Of a DNA stretch of 64,000 bases, positions 1-8,525 are shown piece by piece. The stretch is taken from the NCBI RefSeq assembly GCF_000374065.1, contig NZ_KB893259.1:1-64000 (forward strand). Reading direction: 5' to 3'. A program made the translations under genes and the position numbers. This DNA comes from Spirosoma luteum DSM 19990 (GTDB lineage Bacteria > Bacteroidota > Bacteroidia > Cytophagales > Spirosomataceae). Below the pieces are notes generated by a model that was not told the origin of the DNA, ran no database searches, and worked only from the letters and a program-made list of their open reading frames with translations. Position 1 is the stretch's first letter. The number at the start of each line of letters is the position of its first letter.

Positions 1-945
1 CACCGTGCTGATGACCCCGCTAGTATTGACCTTACGGATGCGCTGATTATTGTAATCCGCAATGTAGAGATTGCCCGAGGCATCTACGGCCACACCCTGG
101 GGATTATATAAACTGGCCGCCGTAGCCGCGCCCCCATCCCCACTGAAACCGCTAATACCAGTACCGGCCACCGTGCTGATGACCCCGCTAGTATTGACCT
201 TACGGATGCGCTGATTATTGTAATCCGCAATGTAGAGATTGCCCGAGGCATCATACGCCAACGCATTGGGACCGTTCAGACTGGCTGCGATGGCCAAACC
301 ACCGTCCCCACTGAAACCACTGCCACCCGTTCCAACTACTGTACTGATGATACCACTGGTATTGACCTTGCGGATACGCTGGTTACCACCGTCCGCAATG
401 TAAAGATTGCCCGAGGCATCAAACGCCAATGCATTGGGAAATTTCAGATTGGCCATTGTAGCAGCACCCCCATCCCCACCGAAATCAGCAACACCGGTAC
501 CCGCCACCGTACTGATGATTCCGCTGGTAGACACCTTCCGGATGCGGTGGTATTCCGCATCCGCGATGTACAGATTGCCCGAGGCATCAAACGCCAATGC
601 ATTGGGAAATTTCAGATTGGCCATTGTAGCAGCACCCCCATCCCCACCGAAATCAGCAACACCGGTACCCGCCACCGTACTGATGATTCCGCTGGTAGAC
701 ACCTTCCGGATGCGGTGGTATTCCGCATCCGCGATGTACAGATTGCCCGAGGCATCAAACGCTATACCCCGGGCAGTATTTAGATTGGCCGCCGTAGCGG
801 GTCCCCCATCTCCCCTTTAATCAATACCCGCTACGGTGGTGATGGTTTGAGCGAATACAGGGATCGTCACTAAAAAAAACAGGATACAAAACCACACGCC
901 CGCCGGGCGGCAGTTAGCAAAAAAACGGGGAATAGATTGACACAT
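1..945 (-). pseudogene. NHL-repeat exported protein, interrupted by an in-frame stop; 3' end outside the window
   Basis: Reading leftward from ATG at 945, the frame begins with a signal peptide (hydrophobic core WFCILFFLVTIPVFAQ) followed by TITTVAGID. Codon 43 (817-819) is TAA. The same frame then stays open to the window edge and encodes NHL/SMP-30-like beta-propeller repeats: GDGGPATAAN, then FDASGNLYIAD, then RIRKV and GIISTVAG, recurring every 56 residues. Five such blocks are visible. The frame is identical on both sides of the stop, so this is a nonsense codon and not a frameshift. NHL blades usually form exported or cell-surface beta-propellers that bind proteins or carbohydrate; no partner is evident here. 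The gene may be a pseudogene, use a later start without a signal peptide, be read through, or carry a sequence error. Confidence 0.7.
85..756. repeat. 168-bp in-frame tandem repeats inside the NHL gene
   Basis: The motif GATGCCTCGGGC (minus strand) recurs with its 5' base at 84, 252, 420, 588 and 756, a spacing of exactly 168 bp (56 codons). By eye, units 421-588 and 589-756 are identical over all 168 bp. The half-units 1-84 and 169-252 are also identical, while the DNA between them differs. The pattern implies recent duplication or gene conversion between blades, or an assembly collapse/expansion. Confidence 0.9.
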
Positions 946-1297
946 AGCGTTAAAGAGCTAAAAGGTGAAGAGATAAAATAGGGAAATGGTTGAAAGCGGA
1001 TGACCCGATAGTTTTTTTCAGGCATCAATCCGGCAGGGCGCCGGAACAGCAGGCAGATCAGAAACAGGTATTGCTGACAGTTCGTGACTGATTAAAACAA
1101 AAGCAAATACATGATCCTTACTCAACCAAAGATATACTCCGATTCATTATATCCAACATTGTTTTTGTACTATTTTCAACCAATTTATTGAACGGTGATT
1201 TTCCACGCGATTTTCGACAAAAAAAAACTGATTATCAACACTATACAAAAACAGAGCGCTCGTCCATCTATGGGCTCTTACTTAGCCATACCACAAA

Positions 1298-1327
1298 AAA
1301 GCCGCCCCTCAATCCGGGGGCGGCTTT
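1298..1327 (-). terminator. Intrinsic terminator of the outer-membrane protein gene
   Basis: On the minus strand a GC-rich stem (GCCGCCCC paired with GGGGCGGC) is followed directly by a run of six T residues. It lies about 150 bp beyond the stop of the leftward gene ending at 1475, which it probably terminates. Confidence 0.75.
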
Positions 1328-1365
1328 CGCGTTTTTCTTAACCTAAACTAAGTCCAATTTTGTGA

Positions 1366-1457
1366 GTGAAGTGTTTTTGTCATCCCGACGCAGGAGGGAT
1401 TTCGATTGTCCCGATGCTTGAGATCCCTCCTGCGTCGGGATGACAAAAACACTTCAC
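1366..1457. repeat. Inverted repeat with perfect 35-bp arms (REP/MITE-like)
   Basis: Arms 1366-1400 and 1423-1457 are perfect reverse complements around a 22-nt loop. Each arm contains GTCATCCCGACGCAGGAGGG. There is no coding capacity. It sits between a stop codon (1475) and that gene's terminator. A partial look-alike of one arm end (TCGGAATGACAAAAA) occurs near 24460-24482, hinting at a dispersed family. Confidence 0.8.
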
Positions 1458-1474
1458 ATGCTACACATCCTGCA

Positions 1475-3955
1475 TTAATTCTGTCCGCCCGCCCGGCGTT
1501 GCTCAGCGGAGGTGGCTGAACTGCGCTGACGCTCCCCTTTTACGTTCTGGTTGCCGAAGCGGTAGGTAAACGTCAGCCGAATCTGGCGGCTCTCCCAGCG
1601 GGATTGTACCCGGAGGTCGATGTCCTGCACCACCGCCCGTCCGCTGAAATAATTCAGCCAGAAGGGGTCGTTCACGTTCAATTTCAGGTTGCCCTTGCCA
1701 TCCAATACTTTCTGTTGCACCCCAATGCTAAACCCGCCCTGTGGCTGCGCCCGGTAGAACCCGTACTGCGAAGCGGTATTGTACCAACCCGACACTTCGC
1801 CCGACAGGGTTTTGCTAAACGTGAAATTCTGAGAGGTGTACAGGTTACCGGCTACCAGTTTCACTTCGTAGGGTGAACCCGAGTAAATGGTCTGATAGTG
1901 CTGATAGTAGGTGCTGATATTATTCTGCATACGCCACCACTTGGTTACGGTCACCGGAAAGCTCAGGTTCAGGCTTATGTTATCCTGAACGCCCAGGTTT
2001 TCGGGGGTTACGTAGGTGATGTTCTGCTCCGGAATCTGCCGGGGTGTTTCTCCGTTGATAAAATCCGTGGTGCGGCTGTAGTTCAGGGTGGTGGTGAAGG
2101 CGTTCTTGTACACGTGGGTCAACTCAACCGAATTGGTGTACTGGGGCCGCAGAAACGGGTTACCCTGCTGATAGGTGTACGGGTCCAGGTAGAACACGAA
2201 GGGATTCAGGTTCTGATAATCCGGCCGACTAATTCGGCGGCTGTACGATACGTTCAGCACATTATTGGTATCCAGTTGGCGGGACAGAAACAGCGTGGGA
2301 AACAGGTTCAGGTAGCTGCGGTCAACGGTTTGGTTGAGCGTAACGGATCTTCCAACCGAATGCGTATGCTCCGCCCGTAAACCCGCCTGCACTTTCAGTT
2401 TCCCGACTTGTCCGGCGTAGTTGAGGTAGGCCGCGTTGATGTTCTCGTTATACAGGAACTGGTTGGAGCGGCTGGCATCGGGCAGCCACTGGCGGTTTTC
2501 CTGTTGCAGCGTGTCGTAAATAGTGTTGTTATCCGCGTTCACGTAACTGCTTTTCAGACCCGCTTCCAGCTTGCTTCCTTTCTTCAGCGGTAGCACATAA
2601 TCCGTTTTGAACGCCATGATATTGATGGTCGAAGGCATACTGTTCCGCACATCCTGAGCTGGGCGGCTCATCACATTTTCGGGAGTGTAATACTGGGTGC
2701 CCAGGTTGTTCGTATTCTGACCACCGTAGTGAACATAGTCCGCATCAACCGTCCACTCACGCCCTTTACCGTAGTCGAATTTGTAGTTGACATTACCCGT
2801 TATGTTCGACAAAAAGTTGCGCATCGCTGTTTGCGTGATAGCCTTGCTGGTTAGCAGACGGTTTTCGTCACTAATCAGCGTATTATTCTGACCGGCCGAA
2901 CGCCAGTCGTTTGAGAAGCCGTTCACCACCACACCAATCGTATTTTTGTCGTTAATGAAGTAGTCCATACCAGCCTTGTACGAATGCCCGGCAAACTGAT
3001 TCGGCCGGAAAGAACGCTGGTCGAAATAAGTGGTCTGGCCATTGTATTTAATAATCCGGTTCAGTTCATTGCTCTGGGCACTCTGCCGATTCACGTAGCT
3101 ATAGTTGCCAAAGAGGTTCACCTTCCCGTCGCGGTGGTTCAGGTTCAGCGAGGTGTTAAACTTGGGCAAATCGTCGCGCACGCCATTCAGGTTGTTCGTC
3201 CAGCCGTAGCCCGTGCCGATAATGGCGGTGCCGTTGGTGCCAAAATTCTTATTTTTCTTCATCTTGATGTTGATAATCCCTGATGTACCGGCCGCGTCGT
3301 ATTTGGAACCGGGATTGGTGATAATCTCAATCGTGGCGATGTTGTCGCTTGGCGTATTTTTGAGAAAGTTCGCTACTTCCTGCTGTGAGAGGTAGGTCTG
3401 CTTGCCATCGATGTACACGATAACCCCCGACTTCCCTTTCAACTGAATCTGGTCGTTCTGGCGGTCGATGGTAACGCCAGGTGCTTTTTCCAACACTTCC
3501 AGCGCGGTGTTGCCGCTGGATACAATGCTGTTCTCTACGTTCATAACGGTGCGGTCAACCTGCTGCTCGATGAATGGTTTTTTAGCAATGACGTTGACTT
3601 CGGTCAGGTTTTTGGACTCCTCACTCATCGCTATAGCGGACAATTCATGAGCCGGATTCGCTTCATCGATAACGAACGGTACACTATACGTTTTGCGGTA
3701 CCCAACCTGTTGAGCGGCTACCAGGTACTTACCGGCCTCCACGTTCTCGAACGAGAATTTCCCATCCATATCACTGATAGCTCCCTTTGTCAGCGTCGAG
3801 TCCTTGGCTTTGAGCAACATCAGCGTGGTAAATTCAAGGGGTTTGCCAGTCACGCTTTTGACCTGGCCCTGCACCGTACCCCGCGTCAGAATTTGTCCGA
3901 ATGTGGTTGAAAGCGTAAAAAGAATGAGAATAAAGAAGGCGGATAACGTTTTCAT
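1475..3955 (-). CDS. Outer-membrane beta-barrel protein with N-terminal carboxypeptidase-regulatory-like domain
   Basis: 826 residues from ATG at 3955, chosen because a signal peptide (MKTLSAFFILILFTLSTTFG) starts there; longer upstream reading has no such feature. An N-terminal CarboxypepD_reg-like beta-sandwich (about residues 28-110, GTVQGQVKSVTGKPLEF) is followed by a plug-like region (about 125-225: ALEVLEKAPGVTID, GVIVYIDGKQTY, IATIEIITNPGSKYDAAG) and a long aromatic-rich beta-barrel to the C-terminus. This is the TonB-receptor-like OMP_b-brl_3 family of Bacteroidota. It lacks a SusD partner, so the substrate cannot be named; peptide, siderophore or surface roles are possible. A TACCTTTG -7 box lies 51 nt upstream. 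Confidence 0.85.
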   Translation of the reverse strand: MKTLSAFFILILFTLSTTFGQILTRGTVQGQVKSVTGKPLEFTTLMLLKAKDSTLTKGAISDMDGKFSFENVEAGKYLVAAQQVGYRKTYSVPFVIDEANPAHELSAIAMSEESKNLTEVNVIAKKPFIEQQVDRTVMNVENSIVSSGNTALEVLEKAPGVTIDRQNDQIQLKGKSGVIVYIDGKQTYLSQQEVANFLKNTPSDNIATIEIITNPGSKYDAAGTSGIINIKMKKNKNFGTNGTAIIGTGYGWTNNLNGVRDDLPKFNTSLNLNHRDGKVNLFGNYSYVNRQSAQSNELNRIIKYNGQTTYFDQRSFRPNQFAGHSYKAGMDYFINDKNTIGVVVNGFSNDWRSAGQNNTLISDENRLLTSKAITQTAMRNFLSNITGNVNYKFDYGKGREWTVDADYVHYGGQNTNNLGTQYYTPENVMSRPAQDVRNSMPSTINIMAFKTDYVLPLKKGSKLEAGLKSSYVNADNNTIYDTLQQENRQWLPDASRSNQFLYNENINAAYLNYAGQVGKLKVQAGLRAEHTHSVGRSVTLNQTVDRSYLNLFPTLFLSRQLDTNNVLNVSYSRRISRPDYQNLNPFVFYLDPYTYQQGNPFLRPQYTNSVELTHVYKNAFTTTLNYSRTTDFINGETPRQIPEQNITYVTPENLGVQDNISLNLSFPVTVTKWWRMQNNISTYYQHYQTIYSGSPYEVKLVAGNLYTSQNFTFSKTLSGEVSGWYNTASQYGFYRAQPQGGFSIGVQQKVLDGKGNLKLNVNDPFWLNYFSGRAVVQDIDLRVQSRWESRQIRLTFTYRFGNQNVKGERQRSSATSAEQRRAGGQN

Positions 3956-4005
3956 GCGTAGTATCTTATCAAAAAGGTTGTGTGTCTGTTGGTAACAGTA
4001 CAGGG

Positions 4006-4013
4006 CAAAGGTA
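4006..4013 (-). promoter_or_regulatory. Bacteroidota -7 promoter element TACCTTTG
   Basis: Minus-strand TACCTTTG matches the Bacteroidota sigma-factor -7 consensus TAnnTTTG and lies 51 nt upstream of the ATG at 3955. No well-spaced -33 box is evident. Confidence 0.5.
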
Positions 4014-4295
4014 GGTAGTGTGTATCGCAAAGTACCTGTTCTTACACAAGCGGTCTGAACGGCAGGATAAGCGGATTTTAGGGGGCGATAAGCGAAATGA
4101 GACAGGAAGGACCTGCTATTTTTTCAGAAAGACGGAGCACCAGAAGAAACGTTGCATGCCGCCGCCGTCCGGGCAGAATTATTTTAGCAAAGGTTTCAGC
4201 CTTTTTATGGCGGGCAGCGGCAGGAAGCTGGGTAGCGACTTCCTGCCGTTGCCAACGTAGTTGGATTAATGTCGCATAAGCAAACGAGGGAATAC

Positions 4296-4325
4296 ATAAC
4301 CGGCTATTTGCCGTTAGCCGGTTAT
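4296..4325 (-). terminator. Hairpin downstream of the beta-barrel gene ending at 4335
   Basis: Perfect 11-bp arms (ATAACCGGCTA) around an 8-nt loop, starting 10 bp beyond the stop codon. There is no T tract, so terminator function is tentative; it could also protect the mRNA 3' end. Confidence 0.45.
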
Positions 4326-4334
4326 TCGTATTCT

Positions 4335-5045
4335 TTACAATTTGATACCCACCGTCCATACACCGGCATCGGGCCCCTGCCCCGCCCGGAATGGGCTGCT
4401 TGGTTCGTAGCGGCCAAATAATTTGGCATGGCCCCGGTAACCCAGTTCGGCCATGTAGCCCCAGCGCACGGGATTCAGGTTGTAGGTATTGTGAGTGCGG
4501 ACAGCAGCTCCACCTTCGGGTTTTACTTTGGTATAGCTGTCCAGCCGCATACCGGCGTACCCACCCATGCTCAGGCTAAAGCCCGATTTGAACGACAGGT
4601 TCAGCATAAGGGGCAGATTCAGCTGGGCCATGACCAGTTTCGATTTGCGCAGGTCGACGGTGGCAGGCTCCACCACCAGTTGCCCATTTTGCGCTATCAG
4701 GGTGTTCCGGCCTTCAAACATGAAGTTGTTCCAGGCTACTTCGGGGCCAGTCAGTAACCGGAGCTTGGTGTTTCCACGTACAGCCACTGGAATGCGGGTT
4801 TGCCAGGCGAGGGAAATAAACCGGGAGCCAACGGGACGAAAATCGTAGCCTGCGGGCAGGGTTCCCGAAAATCCGTTAAAGCCCAGGTAAATGTTAAAAT
4901 CGGTGCGAACCCGCTCAGCGTGTTTTTTCCGTTCGTTCGTGGTGGCGGTCGAATCGGTGATGATGGTAATCGTTGTCGATTGAGCGAATGAGGAAATAGA
5001 AGCAGCTATCAGCGCAGTGGTCAGGATGTGTTTGAACGTTTTCAT
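4335..5045 (-). CDS. Small outer-membrane beta-barrel protein (PorT-like), hypothetical
   Basis: 236 residues from ATG at 5045, which begins a signal peptide (MKTFKHILTTALIAASISSFAQ, cleavage likely after FA). The mature part has alternating hydrophobic/aromatic strands (FNIYLGFNGFSG, LLTGPEVAWNNFMF, LVMAQLNLPLMLNLSF, GYMAELGYRGHAKLFGRY) and ends in a typical beta-barrel C-terminal strand (WTVGIKL). This fits an 8-to-10-stranded outer membrane barrel of the OMP_b-brl type common in Bacteroidota. A substrate or partner is not visible. It lies upstream of another outer-membrane gene on the same strand but 379 bp away, so a shared operon is doubtful. Confidence 0.7.
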   Translation of the reverse strand: MKTFKHILTTALIAASISSFAQSTTITIITDSTATTNERKKHAERVRTDFNIYLGFNGFSGTLPAGYDFRPVGSRFISLAWQTRIPVAVRGNTKLRLLTGPEVAWNNFMFEGRNTLIAQNGQLVVEPATVDLRKSKLVMAQLNLPLMLNLSFKSGFSLSMGGYAGMRLDSYTKVKPEGGAAVRTHNTYNLNPVRWGYMAELGYRGHAKLFGRYEPSSPFRAGQGPDAGVWTVGIKL

Positions 5046-5276
5046 GGCAGTCCGCCGGAGCGGTGGTTTGAACAATGTTGATACTGATTTCAGTGTTCAA
5101 GCGGTTAGGAGCACAGACCTGCAGGATTTGCTTTTTCCGTTTGTTGACAGGAAGATGTACAAGCCCGGGGTGCCGGTTGCACGAGGCTGAAAAAAAAATC
5201 AACTTATTTTTTTGACACCACCGTCTGGAGAAGAAAACAGGCCCACTGGCCTGATAAGTCTGACTGAATCAGGGTA

Positions 5277-8003
5277 TTACATAACGGGTAGGTAGATAGC
5301 AAATGTGGCACCCTGACCCAACTTACTAATGGCGGTAATAGTGCCACCATGATTAGCCGCCACTTTTTCACAAATGGCCAGGCCAATGCCCGTACCTGCG
5401 TACTCACTCCGGTTGTGCAGCCGCTGGAATACCTGAAAAATGCGATCCAGGTATTTTTCATCAAACCCGATGCCATTGTCTGCCACACTGATACAATGGT
5501 AGAGGGTAGCCTTCCGGGCGGGTTTTACATCAGCGGGTAGCTCAGCCGCTGTGACCTGAGTGGCGTTTACCTGAATAACGGGAACCGTATCCGGTTTTTG
5601 GAACTTCAGCGCGTTGCTTAGCAGATTCAAAAACAACTGGCCCAGTTGCAACCTATCGCCTAATACCGTGGGGAGGACCGCTACGTTGAGTTGGGCGTTG
5701 CCCGGTTCCAGATCTTCCACTACACTGGTTAATACCTGATTAAGGTCAATGGGCAGCGTTGCTTCCTGGCGAGTGGATATACGGGAGAATACCAGTAGGT
5801 CTCTGATAAGCACCGACATTCTGCTGGCCGCACTTTGCATTCGTTCGAGGTAACTGATGCCCTCACCCAACTGTAGGCCGTACTGGTTTTTGAGTATGTC
5901 GCCAAATGACTGGATTTTCCGGAGTGGTTCCTGCAAATCATGGCTGGCGATGTAAGCGAATTTCTCCAGGTTTTCGTTCGAGCGCCGAAGATCGAGATTC
6001 GAGGCTGTCAGTTGTTCGGTTCGGGATAGTACCTGCTGTTCCAGTTCGTAGGCCACCAGTTTCTGTTCCTGAATATCGGTAGCTGTACCTACCCAGAGCG
6101 TAATGTTACCTGCTTCATCCCGCAGGGGTAGCGCCCGGTTCAGATGCCACCGGTATTGTCCGTCGGTGCCGCGCCGGTACCGGTTTTCCAGCTCGAACGG
6201 GGTGCCGTCGGCAAGGGCCTTTTTGAAGACTATCAGCGTAGTTGACAAATCATCGGGATGGATGGCATCCTGCCACCCAACAGCGTCGGTTTGACCAGGG
6301 TGTTGCCCGGTATAGTCATACCAGTGCTGATTGAAAAAGTTGACATCACCCTCCGGCGTATTGGTCCAGGTAATCTGAACAATGGTTTCCAGGAGGGTTC
6401 GAAAGCGCGACTCACTTTTTTCGATGGCCTGTCGGGACAGAACCTGCCCCGTCACATCAACGGCGATGACCGCTACCCCGTTAACCCGTTTGGCATCGTC
6501 GCGCAGGGGGGCGTAAACGAAGTTGAAGTAAGCATCCTCCAGTTGGTCGCCATGCTGTAAGCGGGTTAACATCTCGGAACCATACTGGGCAAACCCTGAA
6601 TCATAGACGTTTTGCATGGCACCAATTACCCGCTGCCCGGCCAGTTCGGGCAGGGCCTGTATCAGAGGTTTACCGATAACAGACTCGCCCTTACCCCAAA
6701 TATCCAGCATGGAGCTGTTGGCCGTTTCGATAACCAGCTCACGGCCATCCAGCATACCAATGGCAACCGGAGCCTGTAGAATCATGTTTCTAAACCGTTC
6801 CTCGCTAAATCGCAGCCGGTCTTCGGCTTCCCGGAGTGCGTCGTTTTTCGCTATCTGTTCGGTAATATCCAGCACGATACCCGTAATAGAGATGGGTTTG
6901 ATATCCGCGTCGAATAGGTACTGCCCCAGTATTTTGACCCAGCGAATCGAACCATCCTGCCATACAAAACGGGATTCGTAGCTGATAGACCCCGTCTGCA
7001 ACGCTATGGTATGCGCCTGCTCTCTAATGAGCTGATCTTCCGGATGAACGTGCTGAATGATAGTAGTATAGTCCTGATCCGGCTTTTCCACTCCCGTCAG
7101 TATCCGGGAAAAGGCGGGGGAATAGATTATCTTCCCAGTCACCAAATCTATCCAGAAAGACCCTGCTCCAGAGCTCTCGAGTGCCAGTTTGGCCTGCTGG
7201 TTGGATAGGGCCGCGCTTTCCTTTGCCAGTACCTCTTCCGTGATGTCCTGCGCGATACCCGAAAAGCGATACGCTTCACCCGAACTGGTAAAATAAGTCT
7301 GCCCAATAAACCGAACCCAGCGTACCCGGCCATCGTTGACGTCAACCGTTCGAAAACGCGCGTCATAGTGCCCACCCGACTCCGGCTTTAAGGCCCATTG
7401 AACGGCCTGGCTTACCCACTCTTTGTCATCAGGATGAATGTAATCCATCGTTTGCCCGTAGCGCTGAGAATCCTGATTGACCAGCCCGCACAACGCCTGA
7501 CACCGGGCGTCCCACGCTACTACCCCCCGAATGGGGTCCAGTTCCCAGGTACCAAGCTGGGCAGAGTCGAGGGCAAACCGCAGGCGCTCCTCCCCTTCTT
7601 TGTGCGCCTGTTGCAGCGCGATTCGTTCCGAAATATCCTGCATGGAACCCACCATCCGTACGGGGTGCCCCTCCCGGTGTAGTACGTAGCCCCGGTCCAG
7701 CACGGTAGCGTAACTCCCGTCGGCCCGGCCAAAACGGTACTCATCAGACCAGTTGGTAAGGCCTTGTTCAACAGCCTGGTGAATGCTGGTCAGAACCCGC
7801 GCTTTATCGTCGGGATGCACATGCCGGGACCATGATTCCAGGCCATCTTCTATGGTTTCCTGAGCCGGATACTCAAACAAGGTGGTGTATCCTTCATTCC
7901 ACCAGATTGTGTCGGCCACTATGTCCCAGTGCCAGACGGCATCGCGGGTTGCTTTCGTAAGCAGATCAAATAGGTCGTTCGTCGTTACTGAATCGGTACG
8001 CAA
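5277..8003 (-). CDS. Cytoplasmic multi-PAS sensor histidine kinase
   Basis: 908 residues with no signal peptide or membrane segment. The first about 650 residues are serial PAS/PAC modules (for example DAVWHWDIVADTIWW, LGTWELDPIRGVVAWD, VAIGMLDGRELVIETANSS, VQITWTNTPEGDVNFFN), five or six in all, with repeated PAC ends such as GSMQDISERI and GIVLDITEQI. A short coiled coil leads to HisKA (phosphoacceptor His about 688 in ASHDLQEPLRK) and HATPase_c (N box NLLSNALKF, G1 DNGIGFDE about 842, G2 GTGIGLAI about 870). No receiver domain or neighbouring regulator gene is present, so the partner is unknown. The start is TTG at 8003: a stop lies four codons upstream, and no ATG occurs in the first 100 codons. 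Confidence 0.9.
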   Translation of the reverse strand: MRTDSVTTNDLFDLLTKATRDAVWHWDIVADTIWWNEGYTTLFEYPAQETIEDGLESWSRHVHPDDKARVLTSIHQAVEQGLTNWSDEYRFGRADGSYATVLDRGYVLHREGHPVRMVGSMQDISERIALQQAHKEGEERLRFALDSAQLGTWELDPIRGVVAWDARCQALCGLVNQDSQRYGQTMDYIHPDDKEWVSQAVQWALKPESGGHYDARFRTVDVNDGRVRWVRFIGQTYFTSSGEAYRFSGIAQDITEEVLAKESAALSNQQAKLALESSGAGSFWIDLVTGKIIYSPAFSRILTGVEKPDQDYTTIIQHVHPEDQLIREQAHTIALQTGSISYESRFVWQDGSIRWVKILGQYLFDADIKPISITGIVLDITEQIAKNDALREAEDRLRFSEERFRNMILQAPVAIGMLDGRELVIETANSSMLDIWGKGESVIGKPLIQALPELAGQRVIGAMQNVYDSGFAQYGSEMLTRLQHGDQLEDAYFNFVYAPLRDDAKRVNGVAVIAVDVTGQVLSRQAIEKSESRFRTLLETIVQITWTNTPEGDVNFFNQHWYDYTGQHPGQTDAVGWQDAIHPDDLSTTLIVFKKALADGTPFELENRYRRGTDGQYRWHLNRALPLRDEAGNITLWVGTATDIQEQKLVAYELEQQVLSRTEQLTASNLDLRRSNENLEKFAYIASHDLQEPLRKIQSFGDILKNQYGLQLGEGISYLERMQSAASRMSVLIRDLLVFSRISTRQEATLPIDLNQVLTSVVEDLEPGNAQLNVAVLPTVLGDRLQLGQLFLNLLSNALKFQKPDTVPVIQVNATQVTAAELPADVKPARKATLYHCISVADNGIGFDEKYLDRIFQVFQRLHNRSEYAGTGIGLAICEKVAANHGGTITAISKLGQGATFAIYLPVM

Positions 8004-8165
8004 TGGTGTAAACTACTAAATATGAAGATTGGAAACTCTAAAATAGCAACGGGCAATTAAACTCATTGGTTTGTTCCTGGCGGCTACATTTTGTATCAAC
8101 CCATCAACCGCTGAGTGCGGTTCGGAAGCGTTTACAGACGATACCATCATAACCACCGGCGTCGG

Positions 8166-8525
8166 TTACGTCTCTATAAACTGTAGCAGTTCAATTCGGT
8201 TGGCGAAGGGATCGTGGAAGAACAGGCGCTCCCGTCCATTTATTTCGGATGCCTGTTCCAGCACCAGCCCCCTGTCCAGCAACGCCCGCCTGGCTTCGTC
8301 CAGACTGGCTACTTCAAAAGCGGGGTGTCTTTTGGAGTACGGGCCGATAGCCTCTTCGCGCAGGTGTAGCTGAATATCGGCCACGCTGAACCAGATGGCC
8401 CCATTGGGATGATTGCCCGGTATTTCATTCAGACCCAGTACGCCCCCGTAAAACGCCCGCGCCTGGGCGGTGGTGCCCTCGGGAATGCCAATCAGTATGT
8501 GGTCCAGTCGTTTGAAATGTATCAT
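8166..8525 (-). CDS. VOC-family (glyoxalase/bleomycin-resistance-like) protein
   Basis: 119 residues from ATG at 8525; a TTG three codons upstream is less likely. A single VOC beta-alpha-beta-beta-beta unit pair: RLDHILIGIPEG with metal-ligand-type His, ARAFYGGVLGLNEIP, IQLHLREE, HPAFEVASLDEARRALLDRG and RLFFHDPFANRIELLQF. The pattern H...E/H...H...E matches metal-dependent VOC enzymes such as glyoxalases, dioxygenases and fosfomycin-type resistance proteins, but the substrate cannot be assigned. It precedes the histidine kinase on the same strand with a 160-bp gap, so cotranscription is possible but not shown. Confidence 0.8.
   Translation of the reverse strand: MIHFKRLDHILIGIPEGTTAQARAFYGGVLGLNEIPGNHPNGAIWFSVADIQLHLREEAIGPYSKRHPAFEVASLDEARRALLDRGLVLEQASEINGRERLFFHDPFANRIELLQFIET

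Larger units (their letters stand above)
946..1474. other. Intergenic region with terminator and inverted repeat
   Basis: About 530 bp between the NHL gene start and the end of the next gene. No credible coding sequence is seen. It holds an AT-rich stretch (about 1090-1250), an intrinsic terminator (1298-1327) and a long inverted repeat (1366-1457), both listed separately. Confidence 0.6.
3956..4334. other. Intergenic region between two leftward outer-membrane genes
   Basis: Contains the promoter of the gene starting at 3955 and two hairpins: 4213-4227 pairing with 4239-4253 (15 positions, one wobble), and 4296-4306 pairing with 4315-4325. Neither has a strong T tract on the minus strand. 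No credible gene is seen. Confidence 0.5.

Noticed and set aside
85..756. 168-bp repeats considered as CRISPR or satellite DNA
   Set aside because: They are in-frame coding NHL blades with a 56-codon period.
407..820. Long plus-strand open frame with repeated sequence
   Set aside because: It is the antisense of the NHL repeats; the repeat structure makes both strands open. The minus-strand frame encodes recognisable NHL blades.
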